Both the position numbers and the translations under genes were made by a program. The notes beneath the pieces are model-generated. The model saw only the letters and a list, made by a program, of their open reading frames with translations. It had not been told where the DNA came from and searched no databases. This document shows positions 26,556-34,951 of a stretch of 64,000 bases of DNA, in pieces (positions within the stretch are counted from its first letter, which is position 1; every line of letters starts with the position of its first letter). The DNA is taken from positions 2,170,001-2,234,000 of the forward strand of contig NZ_CP025938.1 of the NCBI RefSeq assembly GCF_002893765.1, read 5' to 3'. The stretch comes from Tamlana carrageenivorans. GTDB taxonomy: Bacteria; Bacteroidota; Bacteroidia; Flavobacteriales; Flavobacteriaceae.

Positions 26556-26580
26556 TTCGCCAGTTCATTAACGTTTTAAT

Positions 26581-26702
26581 GTTATCAAGAAAGGTAGAGG
26601 GATTAGACCCAGTGAAGCCTTGGCAACCCTTTATCTGGTAAAGAAGGTGCTACGTTCTACTGCTTGTGCTGAGTTTATTCAGGAATCAATCAGACAGATA
26701 AC
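26581..26702 (+). promoter_or_regulatory. SAM-I (S-box) riboswitch upstream of metH
   Basis: The core AGAGGGATTAGACCC, AGTGAAGCCTTGGCAACC and AAGGTGCTACGTTCTAC is nearly the same as at 7514, with a longer P4-like arm. P1 is GTTATC (26581-26586) / GATAAC (26697-26702). High S-adenosylmethionine should reduce expression of the split methionine synthase and possibly of metF. Confidence 0.93.
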
Positions 26703-26729
26703 GAATAGTATTTATTTACTTTTCTTGAT

Positions 26730-26754
26730 GATATTATAGATTTAAAATAATATC
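26730..26754 (+). promoter_or_regulatory. Hairpin just upstream of the metH start, candidate expression platform
   Basis: An 8-bp stem GATATTAT / ATAATATC with a 9-nt loop ends 6 nt before the ATG and would occlude the initiation region. It has no U-run after it, so control of translation rather than termination is more likely here, unlike at metY. Confidence 0.5.
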
Positions 26755-26760
26755 AAACAA

Positions 26761-27774
26761 ATGTCAGACATAAAACAGGCTTTAAAAGAACGCATCTTGG
26801 TTTTAGATGGCGCCATGGGCACCATGTTACAAGCGTATAAATTTACTGAAGAAGATTTTAGAGGCGAACGCTTTAAAGATTACCCAACGCCTTTGCAGGG
26901 TAATAACGATTTGCTTTCTATCACGCAGCCTGAAGCCATAAAAACCATTCACGCCAAATATTTTGAAGCAGGTGCCGATATTGTAGAAACCAATACCTTT
27001 TCGGGAACCACTATTGCTATGGCCGATTATCAAATGGAAGATTTGGTTTACGAGCTTAACTACGAGTCAGCCAAAATTGCCAAGGAAGTTGCCGATAAAT
27101 TCACCGCTAAAGAACCACACAAACCACGTTTTGTAGCAGGTTCTATAGGGCCAACTAACCGTACAGCAAGTATGTCGCCAGATGTTAACGATCCTGGTTA
27201 TAGAGCGGTTACTTTTGATGAATTACGCATCGCGTACAAACAACAAGTAGAAGCTTTAATGGATGGTGGTGCAGACTTACTTTTAGTGGAAACCGTTTTT
27301 GATACTTTAAACGCCAAAGCAGCCTTATTTGCTATTGAAGAAGTAAAGGACGAACGCCATATCGATATTCCTATCATGTTAAGTGGTACAATTACCGATG
27401 CTTCTGGACGAACACTTTCGGGGCAAACGGCCGAAGCTTTTTTAATTTCAGTATCACATATTCCGTTATTGTCTGTCGGATTTAATTGTGCTTTAGGTGC
27501 TAATTTATTACAACCGCATTTAGAAGCGATTGCTAATAAAACCGATTTTGCTATTTCAGCACACCCTAACGCAGGTTTACCAAATGCTTTTGGAGAATAT
27601 GATGAAACACCAGAGGAAATGGGCGAGCAAATTGAAGAATACCTCAAGAAAAATTTAATAAATATTATTGGTGGCTGTTGCGGAACATCGCCAGAACATA
27701 TTAGCGTTATTGCAAAGTTGGCTGCTAAATATAAGCCACGCCGTCATGCTGAACTTGTTTCAGTATCTCATTAA
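26761..27774 (+). CDS. metH: Methionine synthase, homocysteine-binding module (split metH part 1)
   Basis: This 337-residue protein equals the N-terminal homocysteine S-methyltransferase module of cobalamin-dependent MetH. The zinc-binding cysteines are visible in VGFNCALGA and GGCCGTSPEHI. The rest of MetH is encoded at 28375-31023, and the combined length (about 1219) equals Escherichia coli MetH. Its last nine residues (HAELVSVSH) are encoded by a dispersed flavobacterial repeat at 27742-27771, so the natural end was probably near AAKYKPR. The SAM riboswitch lies 58 bp upstream. Confidence 0.93.
   Translation: MSDIKQALKERILVLDGAMGTMLQAYKFTEEDFRGERFKDYPTPLQGNNDLLSITQPEAIKTIHAKYFEAGADIVETNTFSGTTIAMADYQMEDLVYELNYESAKIAKEVADKFTAKEPHKPRFVAGSIGPTNRTASMSPDVNDPGYRAVTFDELRIAYKQQVEALMDGGADLLLVETVFDTLNAKAALFAIEEVKDERHIDIPIMLSGTITDASGRTLSGQTAEAFLISVSHIPLLSVGFNCALGANLLQPHLEAIANKTDFAISAHPNAGLPNAFGEYDETPEEMGEQIEEYLKKNLINIIGGCCGTSPEHISVIAKLAAKYKPRRHAELVSVSH
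27742..27771. repeat. Dispersed repeat overlapping the 3-prime end of metH part 1
   Basis: The sequence CGTCATGCTGAACTTGTTTC and following bases match a word often seen between genes in flavobacterial genomes, to my recollection. Here it is read through as the last codons of the gene. A search of the complete genome would show its copy number. Confidence 0.5.
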
Positions 27775-27798
27775 GCAGCGCAGTACGAACCAAGGATG

Positions 27799-27837
27799 GT
27801 TTTTGGTTGTTAGTTGTTGGTTTTTGGTTGTTGGGTT
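27799..27837. repeat. GGTTTTTGGTTGTTG tandem-like repeat, left flank of the four-helix-bundle gene
   Basis: Irregular copies of TTTTTGGTTGTTG and TTGGTTG are strung together. The complementary pattern (CCAAAAACC) lies on the other side of the broken gene at 28338-28370, so the two flank it as inverted repeats. Confidence 0.6.
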
Positions 27838-27970
27838 GAAAAGTAATAAGAACGAATAATGTATTAATCAAAATGAATAATGAACTGATTTATCGTTTTT
27901 GCGTTATTACGTATGGAACGATTTTTTAACAAATGGAAAAGTTTAAATCAGTTCAAGAAATAAATAAGAA

Positions 27971-28327
27971 ATGAATTCATATACTGAATTAGATGTTTGA
28001 AAATATTCGAGAGAATTGGTTAAGTTAATTTATGTGTTAACAAAATCATATCCAAAAGAAGAATTATATGGATTAACAAACCAAATAAGAAGATCTGTTG
28101 TATCTGTGCCTTCAAATATTGCAGAGGGCATAGGAAGACAATCAAATAAAGAGACTATTCATTTTTTATATATAGCTAAAGGCTCATTGCAAGAAGTAGA
28201 AACACAATTATATTTGTCTTTTGATTTAGAATATATTTCAGAAGCAGAATTAAAAAATATCTTGGGAACTGTAATTTCAAGTAAAAAGCTGTTAAACGGT
28301 TTTATTAATTATTACAAAAAACTATGA
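27971..28327 (+). pseudogene. Four-helix-bundle (23S rRNA intervening-sequence type) protein, in-frame stop
   Basis: The frame reads MNSYTELDV-stop-KYSRELVKLIYV and continues to IRRSVVSVPSNIAEGIGR, the hallmark of the S23/four-helix-bundle family. A TGA at 27998-28000 replaces what is normally a tryptophan codon (DVWK). The rest, 28001-28327, is open, so a restart at TTG 28016 could give a 103-residue product lacking the first segment. Function of these proteins is unknown; some are encoded inside 23S rRNA genes. It sits between the two metH parts and is flanked by inverted CCAAAAA-type repeats. Confidence 0.85.
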
Positions 28328-28337
28328 TTGACGAAGC

Positions 28338-28370
28338 GAACCAAAAACCAAAAACCAAAAACCAAAAACG
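28338..28370. repeat. CCAAAAA tandem repeat, right flank of the four-helix-bundle gene
   Basis: Four copies of the 7-bp unit ACCAAAA precede the metH part 2 start. The unit is complementary to the repeat at 27799-27837. The in-frame ATG at 28324 would translate it as NQKPKTKNQK, which argues against that start for metH. Confidence 0.65.
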
Positions 28371-28374
28371 ATAT

Positions 28375-31023
28375 ATGAAGCTTTCAGGACTAGAACCTTT
28401 AGTTCAGAACGAAAACAGCAATTTTATAAATGTAGGAGAACGTACTAACGTAGCGGGGTCCCGTAAATTTCTTCGTTTAATTAAAGAAGAAAAGTACGAT
28501 GAAGCTTTGGATATTGCACGTCATCAAGTTGATGGAGGTGCGCAAATTATTGATATTAATTTCGACGACGGATTAATTGACGGTAAAGAGGCCATGATTC
28601 GTTTCTTGAATTTAATTGCTGCCGAGCCCGATATTTGTCGTGTGCCGATCATGATCGATAGTTCGAAATGGGAAATTATCGAAGCTGGACTTCAAGTGGT
28701 GCAAGGAAAATGTGTGGTTAATTCCATTTCATTAAAAGAAGGAAAAGAAAAATTCGTTCAAGAAGCCAAATTAATAAAACGTTATGGTGCCGCTGTAATT
28801 GTTATGGCTTTTGATGAGGTTGGTCAAGCCGATAATTACGAACGTCGTATTGAAATTTCAAAACGTTCGTATGATATTTTAGTTAATGAGGTAGGCTTCC
28901 CTTCTGAAGATGTTATTTTCGATTTAAACATATTTCCTGTAGCAACAGGAATGGAAGAACACCGCAGAAACGCAATCGATTTTATCGAAGCCACGCGTTG
29001 GGTTCGTGAAAACTTACCAAATGTAAGTGTGAGTGGTGGTGTGAGTAACGTATCGTTTTCATTTAGAGGAAATGATGGTGTTCGTGAGGCGATGCACTCG
29101 GTATTTTTATACTACGCCATTCAGGCTGGTATGAATATGGGGATTGTAAACCCAGCACTTTTGGAAGTTTATGATGATATTCCTAAGGATTTATTAGAGC
29201 ATGTTGAAGATGTGATTTTAGACCGTCGCGACGATGCTACCGAGCGTTTATTGGATTTTGCTGAAACCGTAAAAGGATCAAAAACAGAAAAAGGAGTCGA
29301 TTTAACGTGGCGTGAAAACCCATTACAAGATAGAATCACGCATGCCTTAGTTAAAGGTATTGATGCTTTTATTATTGAAGATATTGAACAAGCCAGACAA
29401 GAAGCCGAAAAACCCATTGATGTTATTGAAGGTCATTTGATGATCGGGATGAACGTTGTTGGTGATTTATTTGGAGCAGGAAAAATGTTCTTGCCTCAGG
29501 TGGTAAAATCGGCGCGAGTGATGAAAAAAGCCGTGGCTTATTTAAATCCGTTTATTGAAGCTGAAAAAACAGACAAACAAGAACCTGTTGGTAAAATATT
29601 AATGGCCACAGTAAAAGGTGATGTACACGATATTGGTAAAAATATCGTGAGTGTTGTTTTGGCTTGTAATAACTACGAGATTGTAGATATGGGGGTTATG
29701 GTGCCGCCTGAAAAAATTATAGAAACAGCTATAAGCGAACGTGTAGATGCTATCGGGTTATCAGGATTAATTACGCCTTCGCTTGATGAAATGGTGTACC
29801 TAGCCAAGGAAATGCAGCGTCAAAATTTCAAATTGCCTTTGCTTATTGGTGGAGCAACGACTTCTAAAGCACATACGGCTGTAAAAATTGATACGCAGTA
29901 TAACAATGCTGTAGTGCATGTAAATGATGCATCGAGAGCCGTAACCGTTGTTGGTGATTTACTGAATAAGAAAACATCGCACGAATACGTGGCAAAAATG
30001 AAGGCCGATTATGATGATTTTAGAACCAAGTTTTTAAAGCGTGGTAAAGAAAAATCATATATTTCTATTGAAGAAGCCCGCAAAAGAAAATATAAAATTG
30101 ATTGGGAAACCTCTGAAATTGTAAAACCTAACGAATTAGGGATTCAGATGTTGAAACAAATCAGTTTAAAGGACTTAGTGCCTTTTATAGATTGGAGTCC
30201 GTTTTTTAGAAGCTGGGATTTACACGGAAAATATCCAGATATCTTGACTGATGAGGTAGTTGGCGAGCAAGCGACTATCATGTACAACGAAGCTCAGGTA
30301 ATGATTCGAGAAATCATAGCCAAACAATCTTTAAAAGCAAAAGCTGTTTTTGGGTTGTTTGAAGCGAATTCCATAAATGATGACGATATTTCTATTCAGA
30401 AAAAAGGTGAGGAAATCGCTGTTTTTAGAACGTTGCGTCAGCAATTAAAGAAACGAGAAGGGATTCCTAATCATGCTTTAGCCGATTTTATTGCACCTAA
30501 AGAATCTGGTAAAACCGATTACATGGGCGCTTTTTGTGTGGGTATTTTTGGAGCGCAAGAACTAGCCGATAGTTATAGAGCAAAAGATGACGATTATAAT
30601 GGTATTATGGCACAAGCTATTGCCGATCGTTTTGCGGAAGCTTTCGCAGAATATTTACACAAACAAATACGAACGAAACATTGGGGCTATGCCGCTAATG
30701 AAGATTTAAGTAACGACGATTTAATTAAAGAAAGTTACAAAGGTATTCGTCCGGCGCCGGGTTACCCAGCATGTCCAGATCATTTAGAGAAGGAAACCAT
30801 TTGGGAATTGTTAGATGTTGAAAAAATAATAGGCGTGACACTTACCGAAAGTTTAGCCATGTGGCCAGCAGCAGCTGTTTCTGGTTACTATTTTGGAAAT
30901 CCTGAAGCTAAATATTTTGGTTTAGGTAAAATTACCGACGACCAAGTCACCGATTATTGCGAACGTAAAGGTATTACTAAGGAGAAAGCTAGAAAATGGT
31001 TGCACGCTAATATTGCAGATTAG
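28375..31023 (+). CDS. metH: Methionine synthase, folate/B12/activation modules (split metH part 2)
   Basis: This 882-residue protein carries the methyltetrahydrofolate-binding barrel (from NFINVGERTNVAGSRKF), the cobalamin cap and B12-binding domain (VKGDVHDIGKNIVSVV, the D-x-H-x-x-G motif, and GLSGLITPS), and the C-terminal AdoMet-dependent activation domain (YKGIRPAPGYPACPDH). It works with the homocysteine module encoded at 26761-27774. The ATG at 28375 is preferred to the one at 28324, whose extra residues come from a tandem repeat. Splitting between the homocysteine and folate modules is common in Flavobacteriia, but the insert between the halves is unusual. Confidence 0.95.
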   Translation: MKLSGLEPLVQNENSNFINVGERTNVAGSRKFLRLIKEEKYDEALDIARHQVDGGAQIIDINFDDGLIDGKEAMIRFLNLIAAEPDICRVPIMIDSSKWEIIEAGLQVVQGKCVVNSISLKEGKEKFVQEAKLIKRYGAAVIVMAFDEVGQADNYERRIEISKRSYDILVNEVGFPSEDVIFDLNIFPVATGMEEHRRNAIDFIEATRWVRENLPNVSVSGGVSNVSFSFRGNDGVREAMHSVFLYYAIQAGMNMGIVNPALLEVYDDIPKDLLEHVEDVILDRRDDATERLLDFAETVKGSKTEKGVDLTWRENPLQDRITHALVKGIDAFIIEDIEQARQEAEKPIDVIEGHLMIGMNVVGDLFGAGKMFLPQVVKSARVMKKAVAYLNPFIEAEKTDKQEPVGKILMATVKGDVHDIGKNIVSVVLACNNYEIVDMGVMVPPEKIIETAISERVDAIGLSGLITPSLDEMVYLAKEMQRQNFKLPLLIGGATTSKAHTAVKIDTQYNNAVVHVNDASRAVTVVGDLLNKKTSHEYVAKMKADYDDFRTKFLKRGKEKSYISIEEARKRKYKIDWETSEIVKPNELGIQMLKQISLKDLVPFIDWSPFFRSWDLHGKYPDILTDEVVGEQATIMYNEAQVMIREIIAKQSLKAKAVFGLFEANSINDDDISIQKKGEEIAVFRTLRQQLKKREGIPNHALADFIAPKESGKTDYMGAFCVGIFGAQELADSYRAKDDDYNGIMAQAIADRFAEAFAEYLHKQIRTKHWGYAANEDLSNDDLIKESYKGIRPAPGYPACPDHLEKETIWELLDVEKIIGVTLTESLAMWPAAAVSGYYFGNPEAKYFGLGKITDDQVTDYCERKGITKEKARKWLHANIAD

Positions 31024-31138
31024 AAGCCCCATCTAACTTCCCCGAAGGGGAAGAACACTCGAGTGAAAAGAAAAAAGTATAAAATAATAACATATATCCC
31101 GTAACAGTTTCCCTCTTCTGGAGCGATTAGTTGAGGCT
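31024..31138. repeat. MITE-like palindromic element after metH, copy A
   Basis: The left arm AGCCCCATCTAACTTCCCCG and the right arm GTTTCCCTC...GATTAGTTGAGGCTT are imperfectly inverted. The interior AAGTATAAAATAATAACA...ATCCCGTAACAG is almost identical to copy B at 31301-31431, giving a direct repeat of about 80 bp. No coding potential was seen. Confidence 0.7.
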
Positions 31139-31184
31139 TATGATGTTGACCATTGTAATGGTTTTGTTATAAGATAAGTTTTTT

Positions 31185-31221
31185 AGACCTTTCAGGTTTT
31201 AAAAACCTGAAAGGTCTTTTA
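31185..31221 (+). terminator. Intrinsic terminator between metH and metF
   Basis: A 16-bp perfect stem AGACCTTTCAGGTTTT / AAAACCTGAAAGGTCT is followed by TTTT. It implies that metF may have its own promoter downstream, though none is obvious. Confidence 0.8.
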
Positions 31222-31223
31222 AC

Positions 31224-31300
31224 ACGTGCAGCTTGCGTTAGGGATTGCAGCGTAAAGCCCGACCCTTGTGGTAACGCCCAAATTTTAGAAAACACCTAAC
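31224..31300. repeat. Dispersed GCGTTAGGGATTGCAGCG-type repeat
   Basis: The stretch GCTTGCGTTAGGGATTGC followed by AGCGTAAAGCCCGACCC and GGTAACGCCC looks like a repeat I recall from many flavobacterial intergenic regions. It encodes nothing visible. A genome-wide count would confirm it. Confidence 0.45.
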
Positions 31301-31431
31301 TTCCCCATTTCGACTGCGCGCAATGCAGGCTTAGGGAGGAACACTAGAAAGAAAGAAAAGAAAAAGTATAAAATAATAACACATATCCCGTAACAGTTTC
31401 CCTCCTTTGGAGGGATTAAGGGAGACCTCTT
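31301..31431. repeat. MITE-like palindromic element before metF, copy B
   Basis: The left part (31303-31345) is the inverted form of a module at 19972-20005. The right arm CAGTTTCCCTCCTTTGGAGG and GGATTAAGGGAGACC ends directly at the metF start codon. The same right-arm words recur at 60020-60060 and 60240-60283, so this is a family of related elements. Confidence 0.7.
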
Positions 31432-32388
31432 ATGAAAGTAACAGATCACATTAAAAAAGCAAACGGAAAAACATTATTTTCTTTTGAAGTTATTCCGCCT
31501 CAAAAAGGAAAAAACATTCAAGATTTATACAATAATATCGATCCGTTAATGGAGTTTAATCCGCCATTTATAGACGTCACAACTTCTAGAGAAGAATATG
31601 TGTATGTCGATAGAGGGAATGGTTTATTGGACAAGCGCATCACGCGTATGCGTCCGGGAACCGTTGGTATTTGTGCGTCTATCATGCATAAATATAAGGT
31701 GGATGCTATTCCGCACTTGCTTTGTGGTGGATTTACTAAAGAAGAAACCGAATATGTGTTAGTCGATTGCCATTATTTAGGCATTGATAATGTGGTGGCT
31801 TTACGTGGTGATGCCAGAAAAGACGAATCGTATTTCGTGCCAACCGAGGGCGGAAACGCCTATGCTAGCGAATTGGTTCAGCAAATTTCAAATTTGAATA
31901 AAGGCCAGTATTTACATGACGATATTAAGGTAGAGCACAATTACGATTTTTGTGTGGGTGTAGCAGGTTATCCTGAAAAACACATGGAATCACCATCGTT
32001 AAATACCGATTTAAAACGCTTAAAAGCTAAGGTAGATGCGGGAGCGGATTACGTGGTGACCCAAATGTTTTTTGATAATAAAAAGTACTTTGAGTTTTTA
32101 GATAAGGCGCGTACCATTGGTATTACAGTACCTATTATTCCGGGGATTAAACCTATTGCCGTAAAACGTCATTTACAAATTTTACCTCAAGTTTTTAAAA
32201 TTGACTTACCAGAAGAATTAATTGAGGCTGTTGAAGGCTGTAAAGACAACAAGGCTGTACGTGAAGTAGGGATTGAATTCGCTATTCAGCAGTCTAAAGA
32301 ATTAAGAGATGCAGGTGTGCCATTTTTACACTATTATTCTATGGGTAAGAGCGACAACATAAAGGCGATTGCCTCTGCATTGTTTTAA
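31432..32388 (+). CDS. metF: 5,10-methylenetetrahydrofolate reductase
   Basis: MetF makes 5-methyltetrahydrofolate, the methyl donor for MetH, using FAD and NAD(P)H. The 318-residue protein has FSFEVIPPQKG at the N-terminus, VVALRGD, and DYVVTQMFFDNKKYFEF, all typical. Its ATG directly follows a MITE-like repeat arm ending in GGGAGACCTCTT, so that element forms its 5-prime leader. It is functionally tied to the split metH upstream. Confidence 0.95.
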   Translation: MKVTDHIKKANGKTLFSFEVIPPQKGKNIQDLYNNIDPLMEFNPPFIDVTTSREEYVYVDRGNGLLDKRITRMRPGTVGICASIMHKYKVDAIPHLLCGGFTKEETEYVLVDCHYLGIDNVVALRGDARKDESYFVPTEGGNAYASELVQQISNLNKGQYLHDDIKVEHNYDFCVGVAGYPEKHMESPSLNTDLKRLKAKVDAGADYVVTQMFFDNKKYFEFLDKARTIGITVPIIPGIKPIAVKRHLQILPQVFKIDLPEELIEAVEGCKDNKAVREVGIEFAIQQSKELRDAGVPFLHYYSMGKSDNIKAIASALF

Positions 32389-32422
32389 ATTCATTTACAT
32401 TTGTCGTTTTAGAAGTCGGTTA

Positions 32423-33520
32423 ATGAAGTTTTTTTGTGCTTGTTTGTGTTGCTTGATTTTTTCTGTTGGATTTTCACAAGAAAAAAAACATACATCTACC
32501 ATCGATTTAAATTATTTCTACGGAAATATTGCCGAGCATAATCCGGATATAGCCCATTTAATTACTGGGCATCCTGAAGGGTATATGTTAAGTTGGAATC
32601 GGAAAACTTTCGGTTTTGAAGACTGGGAACAGCGTTATAATTATCCAGATTTTGGGGTCACTTACGCCTATCAAAACATGAAAAATGAGTACCTGGGGAG
32701 TTTAGCGGCTCTATATGCGCATTATTATGTGTATTTCTTAAAACGGCATCTCATGTTTCGAATTGGACAAGGGGTGGCTTATACCGAAAATCCATACGAT
32801 AAAGTCGAGAATTATAGAAATGTGGCTTTTGGTTCAAAATTGTTAAGCAGTACTTTTGTGATGCTTAACTATAGAAAGGAACGTCTTTTTGATCGCTTTG
32901 GACTGCAAGCGGGTGTAACCATTATTCATTATTCCAACGGTAGTGTGAAATCGCCTAATACCAGTACCAACTCAATGTTGCTTAATGTTGGTCTTACCTA
33001 TAATATTGATGAGGAGCCTTTGTCATACCAATATACTTTGGATGAAAATGATGGTAAATTTACCGAACCTTTACGCTATAACATGACTTTTAGTGGTGGG
33101 GTTTCTGAAAATGATGTGGTAGGCAGTGGGCAATTTCCGTTTTATAACCTCTCCTTTGCTGTAGATAAACGCATTACTAGAAAAAGTGCTTTTCAATTAG
33201 GAACCGAAGTGTTTATAACCAAAGCTCTAAAAGAATTAATTGAATATTACAGCGTGGCTTTTCCTGAAGTTAATGTTTCTGGCGACGAAGATTATAAGCG
33301 CGTTGGTGTATTTATAGGTCATGAATTATTTGTAAATAAGATGTCGGTTATCGGACAACTGGGCTATTATGCTTATTATCCCTACGATTTTGAAGGACGC
33401 GTATATATGAGGTTAGGAATTAAGCAATATTTTGGAAACAAATTTTTCGGAAAAGTAAGTATTAAATCACATGGCGCTAAAGCGGAAGCTGTTGAGTTTG
33501 GAGTGGGGGTAAGATTATGA
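32423..33520 (+). CDS. PagL-like outer-membrane acyloxyacyl hydrolase (lipid A deacylase)
   Basis: This 365-residue protein has a signal peptide (MKFFCACLCCLIFSVGFSQ) and beta-barrel-type alternating segments. The active-site motif HYSNG is present with H169 and S171, as in lipid A 3-O-deacylase PagL (His and Ser of H-x-S-N). It is longer than PagL itself, with a C-terminal extension of beta strands, as in other Bacteroidota members. The ATG at 32423 is chosen because the upstream in-frame ATG at 32369 overlaps metF and would spoil the signal peptide. It overlaps the next gene by 4 bp. Confidence 0.8.
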   Translation: MKFFCACLCCLIFSVGFSQEKKHTSTIDLNYFYGNIAEHNPDIAHLITGHPEGYMLSWNRKTFGFEDWEQRYNYPDFGVTYAYQNMKNEYLGSLAALYAHYYVYFLKRHLMFRIGQGVAYTENPYDKVENYRNVAFGSKLLSSTFVMLNYRKERLFDRFGLQAGVTIIHYSNGSVKSPNTSTNSMLLNVGLTYNIDEEPLSYQYTLDENDGKFTEPLRYNMTFSGGVSENDVVGSGQFPFYNLSFAVDKRITRKSAFQLGTEVFITKALKELIEYYSVAFPEVNVSGDEDYKRVGVFIGHELFVNKMSVIGQLGYYAYYPYDFEGRVYMRLGIKQYFGNKFFGKVSIKSHGAKAEAVEFGVGVRL

Positions 33521-34263
33521 AAAAACTGTTCTACATAATAAGCTGTATATTAATTTTCGCTTGTGATAGCGAATCTGCAAACGACTGTTTTCAAACAGGA
33601 GGAACGGTAATTCAAAAAGAGGTGACTGTAGATTCTTTTGAAACCATATTAGTGAACAAAGACATTGAGCTTATCATTAAAGAAGGTTCGCCTCAAAAAG
33701 TCCTTATTGAAACTGGGAAAAATTTAATGCCCGACGTAAGCGCTATTGTTGAAAATGGCCAATTAACCCTTACCGATGCTAATAGTTGTAACCTTATTCG
33801 TGACTATCATACCACAATTGTTTATGTGACGGCTCCCCATATTACAGAAATTAGAAGTAGTACCCAGCGGGATATAAAATCTGATGGTGTTTTAACTTAC
33901 CCAGAACTCTCATTGGTATCCGAGAATTACAGCGCACCAGAAACCTACACCAATGGCGAATTTTATTTAGAGGTTGATAATAACAGTTTGAAATTCGTGT
34001 TTAATAACCTTTCTAATGCTTATGTGAAGGGTAAAACAGAAAGTTTGAGTGTGTCGTTTTATTCGGGAACCTCTCGTTTTGAAGGGCGTGCATTAGAAGC
34101 TCAAAAGGTTTGGGTGTATAGCCGTAGCTCCAATGACATTATAATAAACCCGTACCAAGAACTTAAAGGAAAGATTATAAGTACGGGTGATGTTATTTCT
34201 ATTAATAGACCTCCTGTTGTTGAGGTTGAAGAAGTTTATAAAGGCCGATTAATTTTTGAGTAG
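33517..34263 (+). CDS. Head-GIN domain (DUF2807) lipoprotein
   Basis: This 248-residue protein has a lipoprotein signal (MKKLFYIISCILIFACDS; lipid Cys in FACD) and then a repetitive beta-rich region typical of DUF2807 head-GIN proteins (FETILVNKDIELIIKEGSPQ, then VYVTAPHITEIRSST, FEGRALEAQKVWVYSRSSNDI). Its function is unknown; such proteins are thought to be surface or periplasmic beta-helix adhesin-like domains. It is translationally coupled to the PagL-like gene through ATGA. Confidence 0.82.
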   Translation: MKKLFYIISCILIFACDSESANDCFQTGGTVIQKEVTVDSFETILVNKDIELIIKEGSPQKVLIETGKNLMPDVSAIVENGQLTLTDANSCNLIRDYHTTIVYVTAPHITEIRSSTQRDIKSDGVLTYPELSLVSENYSAPETYTNGEFYLEVDNNSLKFVFNNLSNAYVKGKTESLSVSFYSGTSRFEGRALEAQKVWVYSRSSNDIIINPYQELKGKIISTGDVISINRPPVVEVEEVYKGRLIFE

Positions 34264-34299
34264 GTTATCGTGAGGACAGCCGGTAAATTTAGACATAAA

Positions 34300-34349
34300 A
34301 AAAACCTTTACTTCATAGACTAATTCAAATAACTGAAGTAAAGGTTTTT
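34300..34349. terminator. Bidirectional intrinsic terminator
   Basis: A 16-bp perfect stem AAAAACCTTTACTTCA / TGAAGTAAAGGTTTTT has an 18-nt loop and is flanked by A and T runs on both sides. It serves the head-GIN gene on the plus strand and yceI on the minus strand. Confidence 0.85.
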
Positions 34350-34354
34350 ATGGT

Positions 34355-34951
34355 TTATAAAATAGTTGGTTCAGAGAAGTTAGTTTCAAATCTTAAAAAA
34401 ATGTCATCTTTGGCCTTAATAGTTCCCATCAATGCTTTTGGTGGTGTTAGGTTAAAACTAGTTAGTTTTAATTTTGCGTTGCCTACAAGGGTTACCTTTC
34501 CTTTTTTTATGTTCACATTAAAATCTAACGGTATCGTTTTGCTGGTACCTGCAATTACTAAATCGCCAATAGTCTGGACAGTAAATTGACCATTACCTTT
34601 AGCAGTTACATGAGTCACTTCGCTTAAGGTAAATAAAATGTATTTGTATTGATCAGATTTGAGCGTCTCAGTTGCAGTTTCAGTGATTCCTGATTTTACG
34701 CCCTTTAAACTTTCGGTTAATACAGCAATTGATAAGTGAGTAATGTCACAAGATTCTAAATCATTAAAACCGATAGAACCATGTGTAGTTTTAGCATCTA
34801 CTTTCCAACCATGCAGATTAGAACTTCCAAATACTGTAAGTTGTGATTTTTGATTTTCAAGCGTTAACATTTGTGCTTGGGAGTAATTCATAGTGAAACC
34901 TACTACAACGATTAAGCTTACTAGTCTTTTTAAGATATTTTGCGTATTCAT
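34355..34951 (-). CDS. YceI family protein, secreted
   Basis: This 198-residue protein has a signal peptide ending near NYSQAQM, followed by the YceI lipocalin-like fold: LTVFGSSNLHGWKVDAK, SDQYKYILFTLSEVT, and DLVIAGTSKTIPLDFNV. YceI proteins bind long isoprenoid lipids in the periplasm. The protein is single and convergent with the head-GIN gene. Its substrate is unknown. Confidence 0.88.
   Translation of the reverse strand: MNTQNILKRLVSLIVVVGFTMNYSQAQMLTLENQKSQLTVFGSSNLHGWKVDAKTTHGSIGFNDLESCDITHLSIAVLTESLKGVKSGITETATETLKSDQYKYILFTLSEVTHVTAKGNGQFTVQTIGDLVIAGTSKTIPLDFNVNIKKGKVTLVGNAKLKLTSFNLTPPKALMGTIKAKDDIFLRFETNFSEPTIL

Noticed and set aside
27799..27837. Possible CRISPR-like repeat array
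   Set aside because: The units are only about 7 bp and directly abut with no spacers, so this is a simple short tandem repeat.
28324..28374. Upstream ATG for metH part 2
   Set aside because: It would translate a CCAAAAA tandem repeat as NQKPKTKNQK; the ATG at 28375 gives the family N-terminus.
32369..32422. Upstream start of the PagL-like gene inside metF
   Set aside because: It overlaps metF and places 18 residues before a clean signal peptide that starts at 32423.
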